Assembly (NCBI RefSeq): GCF_000251145.1
Contig: NZ_AIDW01000024.1
Span: 34,613 to 98,612 of the forward strand
DNA from: Sphingomonas sp. PAMC 26621
GTDB taxonomy: Bacteria; Pseudomonadota; Alphaproteobacteria; Sphingomonadales; Sphingomonadaceae
DNA: 64,000 nucleotides
Reading direction: 5' to 3'
Shown: one piece after another, positions 37,498-45,310 of the stretch
How positions within the stretch are numbered: the stretch's first letter is position 1
Layout of the letters: the number at the start of each line of letters is the position of its first letter
Notes under the pieces: generated by a model
Databases searched by the model: none
The model's input: only the letters and a program-made list of their open reading frames with translations
Told to the model about the DNA's origin: nothing
Made by a program: the position numbers and the translations under genes

Positions 37498-38228
37498 GCC
37501 TGCAACCCCGCGAGCATCCGCTGCGTGGCGGCGTGGCGCGCCTCCGCGAACACGGTGTCGACGCGCCCGCTCTCGACCACGCGCCCCTGTTCGAGCACCG
37601 CGACGCGGTCACACACCGCGCGCACCACGTCCATCTCGTGCGTGATCAGCACGATCGTCAGCCCGAGTTCCTGGTTGAGCTGCCGCAGCAGCGCGAGCAC
37701 GCTGCGCGTCGCCTCGGGGTCGAGCGCGCTGGTCGCCTCGTCGCACAGCAGGATGTCGGGCCCGGTCGCAAGCGCGCGCGCGATTCCGACGCGTTGCTTC
37801 TGCCCGCCCGACAGTTGCGCGGGATATTTCGCGGCATGGTCGGCGAGCCCGACGCGGTCGAGCAACTCGGCCACCCGCGCCTTTCGCTCGGCGGCGGGTA
37901 CGCCCGCAAGCGCGAGCGGAAACGCGACATTGTCCGCGACCGTCCGCGACGACAGCAGTCCGAAATTCTGGAAGATCATCCCGATCCGCTGCCGCAACGC
38001 GCGCAGGCCCGCCGCCGGGAGCGTCCCGATATCGATCCCGTCGATCTCGACCCGCCCCGCGCTCGGGCGTTCGAGCGCGTTGATCAGCCGGATCAGCGTC
38101 GACTTGCCCGCCCCCGATGGCCCGATCACGCCGAACACCTCGCCGCGCGCGACCGACAGCGAGACGCCGTCGAGCGCGGGCGTGGCGCTTGCGTCGAAGC
38201 GCTTGCCGATATCGATCAGCGCAATCAC
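37494..38228 (-). CDS. metN: Methionine ABC transporter ATPase, short form
   Basis: A 244-residue ABC ATPase with Walker [11 protein letters not shown]-loop [10 protein letters not shown], signature LSGGQKQR, Walker [14 protein letters not shown] and switch His in ITHEMDV. It starts at GTG 38228, overlapping the previous stop by 4 bases. Classic MetN is about 340 aa because of a C-terminal regulatory NIL (ACT-like) domain that binds methionine and shuts off transport; that domain is absent here, as the frame ends about 20 residues after the ABC domain. So transinhibition by cytosolic methionine is probably lost. Confidence 0.92.
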   Translation of the reverse strand: MIALIDIGKRFDASATPALDGVSLSVARGEVFGVIGPSGAGKSTLIRLINALERPSAGRVEIDGIDIGTLPAAGLRALRQRIGMIFQNFGLLSSRTVADNVAFPLALAGVPAAERKARVAELLDRVGLADHAAKYPAQLSGGQKQRVGIARALATGPDILLCDEATSALDPEATRSVLALLRQLNQELGLTIVLITHEMDVVRAVCDRVAVLEQGRVVESGRVDTVFAEARHAATQRMLAGLQA

Positions 38229-39241
38229 GGCGTGCCGATCACCTGTGCTGCGAACCGTTCCATTTCCTCGGCCTGCGGGCTCATCTGGAGCAGCAGCAGG
38301 TCGAGCCCGACGCCCTCGTAATCGGCGATGCGCTGGCGAAGCTGCTCGGGGGTGCCGACGAGATGCGGCCGCAACCCACGGTTCGACACCGAATATTCCT
38401 GGATCTTGAGGTCGCGCTCGAGCTGCGTTCCCGACAGCCACTGGTCGAAATTGGCATAGCCCGCGGGCAGTTCGGTCACGGTCGTTATCCGCTCGAGCTC
38501 GCGCTGCGCCTCGGCCTCGCTGTCGCGCACGATCGCATAGGCCGCCATGCCGTACTGCATCGGCACGCCCCCGGCGGCTTCCCGCCGCGCCGCCATGTCC
38601 GCGATCTTGGGCGCGATCGCGTCTACCGGGTCGCCGTGCATCACATAGGCGTCGCATTGGCGCGCGATCAGCGTCTTGGCCTTTTCGCTCTCCCCGCCAG
38701 CGTAGACGGTCGGACGCTTCACGGGCTTGGGCGCGCAGATCGCGTTTTCGGTGCGGTAGAATTGCCCGGAAAAGCTGAACCGCTCCTCGGTCCACAGGCC
38801 ATCGACCACGTCGAGCCATTCGGCAGTGCGCGCATAGCGATCGTCATGCTCGTCGAACTGCAGGCCATATTGCTTCGCCTCGTCCGCCCACCACGACGAC
38901 ACGACGTTGAGCGCAAGCCGCCCGCCCGCGATCCGGTCGATATTGGCCGCGGCCTTGGCGAACAGCGCGGGGTGGTGGAAGTTCGGGCGCACCGCGACCA
39001 TCAGCTCGATCGTCTCGGTCACCGCGGCAAGCGCAGCGGCGGTCGACCAGGCGTCGAGCGCGGGTTGCTCGACACCCTTGATGTCGTTGAGGTTGAGCTC
39101 GGCGATCAGTGTCAGGTCATAGCCGATCTGCTCGGCGCGCTGGGTCAGCCGTTTCGTATAATCCCAGCTCGCCTCCATCCCCTCGTCGGCGACGTTGCGC
39201 AGCCAGCCGCCGAACACCGGCGTCCAATATCCATAACGCAT
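38225..39241 (-). CDS. LLM-class flavin-dependent monooxygenase (SfnG/SsuD-like)
   Basis: A 338-residue luciferase-like FMNH2-dependent oxygenase. [58 protein letters not shown] and [20 protein letters not shown] match the dimethyl-sulfone/alkanesulfonate monooxygenase branch. These release sulfite or methanesulfinate from organosulfur compounds under sulfur limitation. It needs a separate FMN reductase, not seen here. It is in one operon with the methionine importer (GTGA overlap with metN), which supports a sulfur-scavenging role. Confidence 0.88.
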   Translation of the reverse strand: MRYGYWTPVFGGWLRNVADEGMEASWDYTKRLTQRAEQIGYDLTLIAELNLNDIKGVEQPALDAWSTAAALAAVTETIELMVAVRPNFHHPALFAKAAANIDRIAGGRLALNVVSSWWADEAKQYGLQFDEHDDRYARTAEWLDVVDGLWTEERFSFSGQFYRTENAICAPKPVKRPTVYAGGESEKAKTLIARQCDAYVMHGDPVDAIAPKIADMAARREAAGGVPMQYGMAAYAIVRDSEAEAQRELERITTVTELPAGYANFDQWLSGTQLERDLKIQEYSVSNRGLRPHLVGTPEQLRQRIADYEGVGLDLLLLQMSPQAEEMERFAAQVIGTP

Positions 39242-40146
39242 CAGCGTGCCTCCGCGATCACGGTCTCGAGATAATCGACCAGCCGGTCGTGCGGGTCCCA
39301 GCCGAGCACGTCGAGCGGTTTCGCGACGAAATTGGACAGTGCGTTGATATCGTAGAAGCGCGGCACCCCGTCGCGGTCGTCGATCATCACCTCGACCCCG
39401 CCGACGTCGAGCCCCGCAGCGGTGGCGATCGCCTCGGCAGCGGCGCGCAACTCGGGGCCGGGGTCGGTCGACACCATCGGGATCGGCGCACCCGGCACCT
39501 GGCAGGCGTCCGCCGGGCACAGGTCGAACGTGCCCCCGCCCGCGATATCGAGCGCGTAGAGATAGGCGCGGTCGAGCGTTTCGATCCGCGTGACCGTGCC
39601 GTTTCGCGCGGGAACGTAATCCTGCACCAGCAACACCCCGTCGACGCTCGTCGGCAGCGCCGTGTCGGCGATCGCAGCGCGCAGCTCGTCCATCGAATCG
39701 TAGCGGACGATGCCCGCGCCCGATCCGCCGATATTGGCCTTCACCACCAGCGGGAAACCGATTGTCGCGGCAGCGGCTTCGACGTCGGCGGCACGATGCA
39801 CCACGCGCGTCGCGGGGATCGCAAGGCCAAGCCCGGCGATCAGCGACAATTGCCGGGCCTTGGAGGAATCGATCGCGAGCACCTCCGGCCCGTTGACGAT
39901 CCGCGCGCCCGCGCGGCGCCAATGGTCGAGCAGCGCGATGCCGTAGAAGATCGGATGCTCGTCGCTGCGCAGGAAGCTCGACATCGCGATCCGGTTGAAC
40001 ACCACACGCGCCGGGGCGGTCCGGTCCGCCGGGTCGAAATGCCCGTCGGGTCGGACCGCGACATAATCGATCCCACGCCGTCCGAGGGTATCGAACAAAG
40101 GCGCGAACCACGCCGGATGTTCATAAAGCAAAGCCAGATCCGCCAC
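39241..40146 (-). CDS. ATP-grasp family protein (RimK-like)
   Basis: A 301-residue ATP-grasp carboxylate-amine/thiol ligase-type protein. It starts at GTG 40146, with AGGAGA about 6 bases upstream; an earlier ATG is less likely. The ATP-binding part has ATRVVHRAADVEAAAATIGF, PLVVKANIGGSGAGIVRYDS (Lys and Gly-rich loop) and LLVQDYVPARNGTVTRIETL, with the metal site GGVEVMIDDRDGVPRFYDIN. It is first in the sulfur operon (its TGA touches the ATG of the monooxygenase). It may ligate an amino acid to a sulfur compound, but partner and product are unknown. Confidence 0.85.
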   Translation of the reverse strand: MADLALLYEHPAWFAPLFDTLGRRGIDYVAVRPDGHFDPADRTAPARVVFNRIAMSSFLRSDEHPIFYGIALLDHWRRAGARIVNGPEVLAIDSSKARQLSLIAGLGLAIPATRVVHRAADVEAAAATIGFPLVVKANIGGSGAGIVRYDSMDELRAAIADTALPTSVDGVLLVQDYVPARNGTVTRIETLDRAYLYALDIAGGGTFDLCPADACQVPGAPIPMVSTDPGPELRAAAEAIATAAGLDVGGVEVMIDDRDGVPRFYDINALSNFVAKPLDVLGWDPHDRLVDYLETVIAEAR

Positions 40147-40255
40147 GCTGTCTCCTGCAAAAGCCGCGCCCCCAATGCAACCTGCGCCCCATCGCGTCGG
40201 CAAACACCTGCTTGCGGCAAAAGAAGGATTTCTTTGATCGGCGCGTCGCCGGATA

Positions 40256-41035
40256 TCAGGCGGTGGCGAACGCCAACTTCGGGTGCCCCAGCAGATACCC
40301 CTGGCACAGCGTTATCCCGAGCGCGCGGATCGCCGCGAGTTCCTCCGCCGTCTCGATCCCCTCGGCCAGCGGGGTGATACCGAGCTCCGCCGCCAGCCCG
40401 ACGATCGACCGGACGATCGCGCGCTTGGTCGGGGAGCGATCGATCCCCCGCACCAGCTTCATGTCGATCTTGAGCACGTCGGGCCGCAGCTCGGTGAGCA
40501 GGCCAAGCCCGGCATAGCCCGCACCAAAATCGTCGACCGCGGTCGTGAACCCCTGCGCCTGATAGGCCGCGATGATAGCGCGCAGATGCGAGATATCGCG
40601 CATCCGCTCATCCTCGGTGAATTCGAACATGAGTCGGCCGGGGTCGAACCCGACCCGTTTCGCCGCGGTCAGCGTCGCGCGGATACAAGCGTTGGGCTCG
40701 TAGACCGCATTGGGCATGAAATTGATCGACAGTTTGACGTCGGGGTCCGGCGGGAACAGCGCGCTGGCAAGCTCGACCGCCTTGATCCGACACGCTTGGT
40801 CGAAACCATAGACATGCGGTGGCTGGACCTGATCGAGGACGAACGCGGCCCCTTCCCCGGCTAGGCTGCGGACCAGCGCTTCATAGCCCCAGATCCGCTC
40901 CGCCGCGACATCGACGATCGGCTGGAACGCCATCGTGAAGTCGAACGGCAGCAGGGTTCCGTCACGGCAGCCCCCGCATCTGGCGGGCGCTGCGGTAGAC
41001 GCGGTCGCTGCGGTGATCGGCTGCATCACGCTCAC
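40256..41035 (-). CDS. EAL-domain cyclic-di-GMP phosphodiesterase
   Basis: A 259-residue stand-alone EAL domain that should hydrolyse cyclic di-GMP to pGpG. All catalytic residues are present: Glu52 in YEALVRS, Asn105 in INFMPN, Glu138 in FEFTED, Asp168/Asp169 in VDDFGAGYAG, Lys189 in LKIDMKLV, Glu225 in LAEGIE, Gln245 in CQGYLLG. A CxxC pair (Cys20, Cys23) lies N-terminal. It starts at GTG 41035, overlapping the stop of the ligase gene by 4 bases. It is the last gene of the PYP operon, opposing the GGDEF protein two genes upstream, so both synthesis and breakdown of the messenger are encoded with the light sensor. Confidence 0.94.
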   Translation of the reverse strand: MSVMQPITAATASTAAPARCGGCRDGTLLPFDFTMAFQPIVDVAAERIWGYEALVRSLAGEGAAFVLDQVQPPHVYGFDQACRIKAVELASALFPPDPDVKLSINFMPNAVYEPNACIRATLTAAKRVGFDPGRLMFEFTEDERMRDISHLRAIIAAYQAQGFTTAVDDFGAGYAGLGLLTELRPDVLKIDMKLVRGIDRSPTKRAIVRSIVGLAAELGITPLAEGIETAEELAAIRALGITLCQGYLLGHPKLAFATA

Positions 41036-42213
41036 GTCCAGTCACACGGCTTGCCCAGCGCGGTGCGCGGCAGGACAGGTCCCAGAGCGTATGACGTAGG
41101 TCGCTGTTCTGGAAGCAGAAAGCGTCGGACATAGGGAATCAGTCGGTCGAGCAAGGCATTCTGGTCTTCGGAATGCACCGGTACGACGAACGCCTTGAGC
41201 CGGTGCTGGTCGCCAAGCCTGACGGCTGCATCGGCAATACCGGGACATTGCCGCAAGACGTGCGCAACCTGTTCGGGCCAGACATTGACCCCGCCGACCT
41301 GCACCGCCCCGTCGCGCCGGCCGATCACCGCAAAACGCCCGTCGACCGCGACATCGAGTATATCCGGGAGCACGGTCTCGTTGCCGTGCCGATCGCGGAT
41401 CACCGCCGCGTCCGGCCCGGTCGTTTCGGCAAACCGCCAGCGCGGGAGCAGCGTGTACGCAGCGTCCGGCAGCGCGCGCACCGCGATACCCCCGGTCTCG
41501 GACGAACCATAGACGTCGAGCAGCCGGTCGAGACCCGCGTCGAGCAGCGTTCCCGCCAGCGCGTCGTCGAGCGGTGCGCCCGCACTTACACCCGCGACCC
41601 CGGCGGACCAGCTTCTCCGCGCGCGGGCCAGCGCGCGCCAGTGATCGGGCACCGCGACGATCAGGTCGCCCTGTTCGAGCGGCGGCAGCGTCATCGCGGT
41701 TGCGGCGACCACCGGAACATCCAGCGTTGCCGGGAGCAGCGCGGTCCAGATCAAGCCGTAGATGTGATGCGCCGGGACCAGCGCGATGACTCGCCGCACG
41801 TCCGGCAGCATCGCGCCGAAATGCCGCGCCTCGGCCTGCAGATCGCGGATCGCGTGGACGCAAGGTTTTGGCCGTCCGGTCGATCCGGACGTCATCACCG
41901 TCAGGCTGGCGTCTTCGCCGCGCTGGAAGCGTGCGATATCGTCCAGCCACGCGCCGACCGTCGTGGGCGGTCCGCGCGTCGCATCATGCTGGAGCGCCTC
42001 GAGCCCGAACATCTCGTAGAGCGCCGCACCCGCGTTGACGGTTTCGAGCGAATCGAGCGGGACCGACCCGACCGACCACAGTCGATCGTCCGCCCACGCC
42101 GCCGGATCTTCGGCTCCGCCCCTGCGCGTGTCGGCTCGCGTCCGATTGGTTTCCGCGGTGACGAGGCAGGTGACGATCCGGCGCAACGCCTCCCGGGGGA
42201 TCGCGGTCGTCAT
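41032..42213 (-). CDS. pcl: AMP-forming acyl/aryl-CoA ligase, probable p-coumarate ligase for the PYP chromophore
   Basis: A 393-residue member of the ANL adenylating family. The P-loop-like VMTSGSTGRPK is at 107-117, YGSSETGG at 235-242, and the C-terminal catalytic Lys388 in LPRTALGKP. It is much shorter than plant 4-coumarate:CoA ligases (about 540 aa). It is located in the same overlapping operon as a photoactive yellow protein homologue, whose apoprotein needs p-coumaroyl-CoA attached to Cys69. Known PYP loci carry a ligase (pCL) for exactly this. The assignment therefore rests on context plus fold. Other aryl- or acyl-CoA substrates cannot be excluded. Its ATG overlaps the GGDEF gene stop by 4 bases. 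Confidence 0.8.
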   Translation of the reverse strand: MTTAIPREALRRIVTCLVTAETNRTRADTRRGGAEDPAAWADDRLWSVGSVPLDSLETVNAGAALYEMFGLEALQHDATRGPPTTVGAWLDDIARFQRGEDASLTVMTSGSTGRPKPCVHAIRDLQAEARHFGAMLPDVRRVIALVPAHHIYGLIWTALLPATLDVPVVAATAMTLPPLEQGDLIVAVPDHWRALARARRSWSAGVAGVSAGAPLDDALAGTLLDAGLDRLLDVYGSSETGGIAVRALPDAAYTLLPRWRFAETTGPDAAVIRDRHGNETVLPDILDVAVDGRFAVIGRRDGAVQVGGVNVWPEQVAHVLRQCPGIADAAVRLGDQHRLKAFVVPVHSEDQNALLDRLIPYVRRFLLPEQRPTSYALGPVLPRTALGKPCDWT

Positions 42214-43514
42214 GCGACGTCCGACAACGGCAAGCGCGCGTGGACGCGGTTTCGCCCGGCATGTTTGGCGGCGTAGAGGTGCCCGTCCGCCAGCCCGATC
42301 ATCCCGTCGACGCTCGCGCAGGCCTCGGTCGCGGTCGCGCAGCCGAAGCTCGCGGTGATCCGCAACGGTCCGTCGGGCGTCGCGATGACCATCGCCGCCA
42401 CCGCGGCGCGCAACCGGTCGGCCATCGCGACCGCCTCGTCCAGCCCGGTATCGGGCAACAGCACCGCGAATTCCTCCCCGCCCAGCCGCGCGAACAGGTC
42501 CGACGGGCGCAGCATCGCGATGCAGACCTGCGACAATTGCTTGAGCACGACGTCCCCGGTCGGGTGCCCATGCAGATCGTTGACCGCCTTGAAGAAATCG
42601 ACGTCGAGCAGGACCAGCGACAGCGGCTGGCGGCTCACCTGCCAGCGGCGCTGCTCGCGCTCGAACAATTGCAGGAAATGCGTTCGGTTGGCCGCACCGG
42701 TCAGATGATCGAACAGCAGCAGCCGGCGCAGGTCGGACGTGTCCGATTCATCGCGCGCGACGTCGCGCAGCACGACGGAAAAGCCCTTCGGCTGGCATGC
42801 GTCACCGGTTTCGGGCCGCATCGCGAACAGCCGCTGGCACCAATAGCGTTCCCCGGTCGTGCGCTGCTGCCAGCTTTCGTCGAGATACCAGCCGTCGCGT
42901 TCCGCGAGGCGCAACTGGTCGCACAGGCTCGGCGAGCCGGCCGCCATGTCGACGTTGAGGATCCGGTCGAGCGGCTGCCCCTCCACGTCCTCGATCGGTC
43001 GGCCGCTCTGCCGGGTGAAGGCGGCGTTGACCCCGTCGATCATCCCGTCGGCAGTGATCGACAGCACCGCATAATCGTTGATCCCGCTGATCAGCGAGCC
43101 GAACCACGTCTCGGTCTGGCGCAGCCGCCGTTCCTGCGCGACCTGGACCGTGATGTCGGCGAAAGTGGCGATCGCGCGGCCGGGCGCGAGCTTGACGAGC
43201 GTGCAGGCGAGCACCTTCGGGTCCTTGCCGCGCGGCCCGACGCCGATGTCGACCGCGATCCGGTGGCCGTCGCAGATCGTCCCGCGGTCCTTGGGATAAT
43301 CGTCGTACAGATTGCGCAATTCGGGCGCGCACCCCTGCAGCATGGCGAACAGGTTGCTCGGATCGCGCGCACCTGCGAGCGGGAGCAAATGCTTCATCGC
43401 ATGCGGATTGATCATCAGGATCGCACCGGTGGCATCGAACTCGACCAGCCCGACCGGGCAGGCATAGAGGAATTCGAGCAGTTGCTCGTGATCGCGCGCC
43501 AGATCGTCGGTCAT
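42210..43514 (-). CDS. PAS-PAS-GGDEF diguanylate cyclase
   Basis: A 434-residue protein: PAS 1 (about 10-120), PAS 2 (about 135-255), GGDEF (about 266-430). The active-site loop is GGEEF at 345-349, with Asp in VLLDVDFFKAVND and the full linker pattern FDHLTGAANRTHF. An inhibitory I-site RPSD (336-339) lies five residues ahead, so product feedback is expected. It has no membrane segment and is probably cytosolic. It begins 6 bases after the stop of the PYP gene and its stop overlaps the ligase start, so it is the most likely output partner of the light sensor. Confidence 0.93.
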   Translation of the reverse strand: MTDDLARDHEQLLEFLYACPVGLVEFDATGAILMINPHAMKHLLPLAGARDPSNLFAMLQGCAPELRNLYDDYPKDRGTICDGHRIAVDIGVGPRGKDPKVLACTLVKLAPGRAIATFADITVQVAQERRLRQTETWFGSLISGINDYAVLSITADGMIDGVNAAFTRQSGRPIEDVEGQPLDRILNVDMAAGSPSLCDQLRLAERDGWYLDESWQQRTTGERYWCQRLFAMRPETGDACQPKGFSVVLRDVARDESDTSDLRRLLLFDHLTGAANRTHFLQLFEREQRRWQVSRQPLSLVLLDVDFFKAVNDLHGHPTGDVVLKQLSQVCIAMLRPSDLFARLGGEEFAVLLPDTGLDEAVAMADRLRAAVAAMVIATPDGPLRITASFGCATATEACASVDGMIGLADGHLYAAKHAGRNRVHARLPLSDVA

Positions 43515-43520
43515 CCCGCG

Positions 43521-43886
43521 TTACCGTTCGATGAGGATATAGTTCAACGGTTCGGTGCTGGTGGCGAGCAGCCGCAGCCGCACCCGCGTCGGCCGCATCC
43601 GCAACGTCAGGACATAGGGGAGCGTCTCGTCGAGCTCGGTCTCGTCCTCGAACCGTTGCGCGACCATGAAGTTGTTCATGCATTGCGCGACCGCATCGAA
43701 GAACGGCATGCCGACGACCGATTCACGGTCGAGCCCGGCCATCCGCGCTTCGGCGGCACTGTAGACGACGACCAGACCGGCTGGGTCGAGTCCGACGACA
43801 CCGTAGGGCAAGCCGTCGCGCACCTCCGGCGGCAGCGCGGCGAGCGCGGCAATCTCGATATCGTCGAACGCGGTTGATACAGCCAC
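43521..43886 (-). CDS. pyp: Photoactive yellow protein (PYP) homologue
   Basis: A 121-residue PAS-fold blue-light receptor, almost the length of Halorhodospira PYP (125 aa). Numbering matches without gaps in the core: Tyr42 and Glu46 in VVYSAAEARMAG, Phe62/Phe63, and the chromophore cysteine Cys69 in FFDAVAQCMNN. The C-terminal sheet MRPTRVRLRLLATS matches the PYP MTPTKVKVHM strand. Two active-site positions differ: Thr50 is Ala and Arg52 is Leu. It begins at GTG 43886 with an AAGGGA ribosome-binding site. It is the first gene of a tight four-gene operon with GGDEF, CoA-ligase and EAL genes. Light should isomerise a thioester-linked p-coumarate and signal to the cyclic-di-GMP enzymes (inference). 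Confidence 0.9.
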   Translation of the reverse strand: MAVSTAFDDIEIAALAALPPEVRDGLPYGVVGLDPAGLVVVYSAAEARMAGLDRESVVGMPFFDAVAQCMNNFMVAQRFEDETELDETLPYVLTLRMRPTRVRLRLLATSTEPLNYILIER

Positions 43887-43909
43887 AGAACTTCCCTTCG
43901 GCGATCGCG

Positions 43910-43938
43910 ATAGGCGGGGGAAGTTAAGCGACCGTCAA
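43910..43938 (-). promoter_or_regulatory. Possible sigma-70 promoter of the pyp operon
   Basis: Reading the minus strand, TTGACG (43938-43933) is followed after 17 bases by GCCTAT (43915-43910), 24 bases before the GTG of the PYP gene. The -35 match is good, the -10 match weak, as is common in alphaproteobacteria. Another spacing (TATCGC) cannot be excluded. Confidence 0.35.
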
Positions 43939-43943
43939 CTAAA

Positions 43944-43980
43944 CCCCCACGCACCAGCCCATCGGACCGGTGCGCGGGGG
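43944..43980 (-). terminator. Terminator between the Gfo/Idh gene and the pyp operon
   Basis: CCCCC-A-CGCACC (43944-43955) pairs with GGTGCG-C-GGGGG (43969-43980). In the minus-strand direction the stem is followed by TTTAGTT. It insulates the pyp operon from transcription of the upstream oxidoreductase gene. Confidence 0.75.
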
Positions 43981-43991
43981 ATTTCAGCGGG

Positions 43992-45122
43992 TTACTTTCC
44001 CGTCGGGCTCGATGCGTTGACGTTCTTCGGCGGCGACACGGCGCCCAGCGTCTGCACCTGCGAGCCGGGGTCGATCCGGCGCATCCGCTGGAATGGCGGC
44101 AGGTCTTCGCGCTGCCCGCTCTTGAGCGCGCGCACGATGCCCTCGATCACACGCAGGTCGGCAATGCCTTCCTCGGCGTCGGGCTCGGGATCGCGATCGT
44201 TGAGGATGCAGTCGGAGAAATAGCGCAACTCGCCGCCGAACTGATCGGTGGCCTTGAAGGTCTGCTCGCTCTTGTCCTCGCCGACCCGGCGATGCTGCGC
44301 GATCCCCTCGCCGAACCCGAACGCGGGGCTCATGTGGATGCTGCCCTTGGTCCCCGCGATGATCAGGCTGTCGACGGCATTGGCAAAGTACGAGACGGTG
44401 AATTGTGCGAGCTTGTCGCCCGGCATGCGCAGCGTGACCGCCACCGTATCGTCGAAATCGCCGAGGCCGTTCCCGGCCTGTCGCGTGCCGACCGCCGCCT
44501 CGACGGCGAGCGGCTCCGCGCCGAACAGATAGCGGATCGCGTTGATCGGATACGGCGCCATGTCGAACAGCGGCCCCGCCTCGACCCCGTTCTGCGCGCG
44601 GTGGTTGGCGGGGTCGACCTTCTGCGTGAAGCAGGAGGTGAAGGCGATCAGATCGCCCAGCTCGCCCTTGCGGATCCGGTCGATCGCATCGAGCGTGCCC
44701 GGTTCGAAATGCAACCGGTAAGCGACCATCAGCTTGGCGGTCGACACATCCGCCGCCGCGCGGATCGTTTCGGCCTGCTCGACCGAGATTTCGAGCGGCT
44801 TTTCGCTCAGCACGTGGATGCCGGCCTTCAGCGCGGGGATCGCGAATTCGGCGTGGCGCCAGTTGGGCGTGCCGAGATAGACCGCGTCGATCTCGCCCGA
44901 GGCGAGCAACTGGTCGAACTGCTCATAGGCGTAGGTGTGCTTGACGCCATAATGGTCCGCCAGCGCCTTCGCCTTTTCGGGATCGCCGGTGACGATCGCG
45001 GTCAGCTCGGAATTGCCGGTGTGTGCAATGCCGGGCATCATCGCCGACTGGGTGATGTCGCCCGCGCCGACGACGGCGTAACGAACCTTCTTGGTCAGCC
45101 CGAGGGCGGCTGCGATGCTCAT
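43992..45122 (-). CDS. Gfo/Idh/MocA-family NAD(P)-dependent oxidoreductase
   Basis: A 376-residue sugar or cyclitol dehydrogenase. Rossmann motif VRYAVVGAGDITQSAMMPGI, LGTPNWRHAEFAIPALKAGI, and the family EKP motif (HVLSEKPLEISVEQAETIRA) are present, followed by a C-terminal beta-sheet domain (FTSCFTQKVDPANHRAQNGV, FDMAPYPINAIRYLFGAEPL). ATG 45122 has GGAG upstream. No Tat signal is seen, so it is cytosolic, unlike periplasmic glucose-fructose oxidoreductase. It diverges from the GH15 gene; a shared role in glucan or trehalose metabolism is possible. Substrate unknown. Confidence 0.9.
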   Translation of the reverse strand: MSIAAALGLTKKVRYAVVGAGDITQSAMMPGIAHTGNSELTAIVTGDPEKAKALADHYGVKHTYAYEQFDQLLASGEIDAVYLGTPNWRHAEFAIPALKAGIHVLSEKPLEISVEQAETIRAAADVSTAKLMVAYRLHFEPGTLDAIDRIRKGELGDLIAFTSCFTQKVDPANHRAQNGVEAGPLFDMAPYPINAIRYLFGAEPLAVEAAVGTRQAGNGLGDFDDTVAVTLRMPGDKLAQFTVSYFANAVDSLIIAGTKGSIHMSPAFGFGEGIAQHRRVGEDKSEQTFKATDQFGGELRYFSDCILNDRDPEPDAEEGIADLRVIEGIVRALKSGQREDLPPFQRMRRIDPGSQVQTLGAVSPPKNVNASSPTGK

Positions 45123-45310
45123 AGAATTCTCCGGGGTAAGGATACCGCTGCCGAACGCGCCGGATGCGCTGCGGCTCCGCAAAACATTTTCCGGGACATT
45201 TGCGGCGGATCGCGAGTTTGCTTGGAGGACGTGGCACCCCGCCCCGCCGGAGCCGCGCGAATTTGTCACAACTTCAACAGTTTACCCCTGAGCGGGATGA
45301 GAGCGGCGCG

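Noticed and set aside
40147..40255. SAM riboswitch upstream of the methionine operon
   Set aside because: No SAM-I, SAM-II or SAM-V-like conserved core is visible in the leader.
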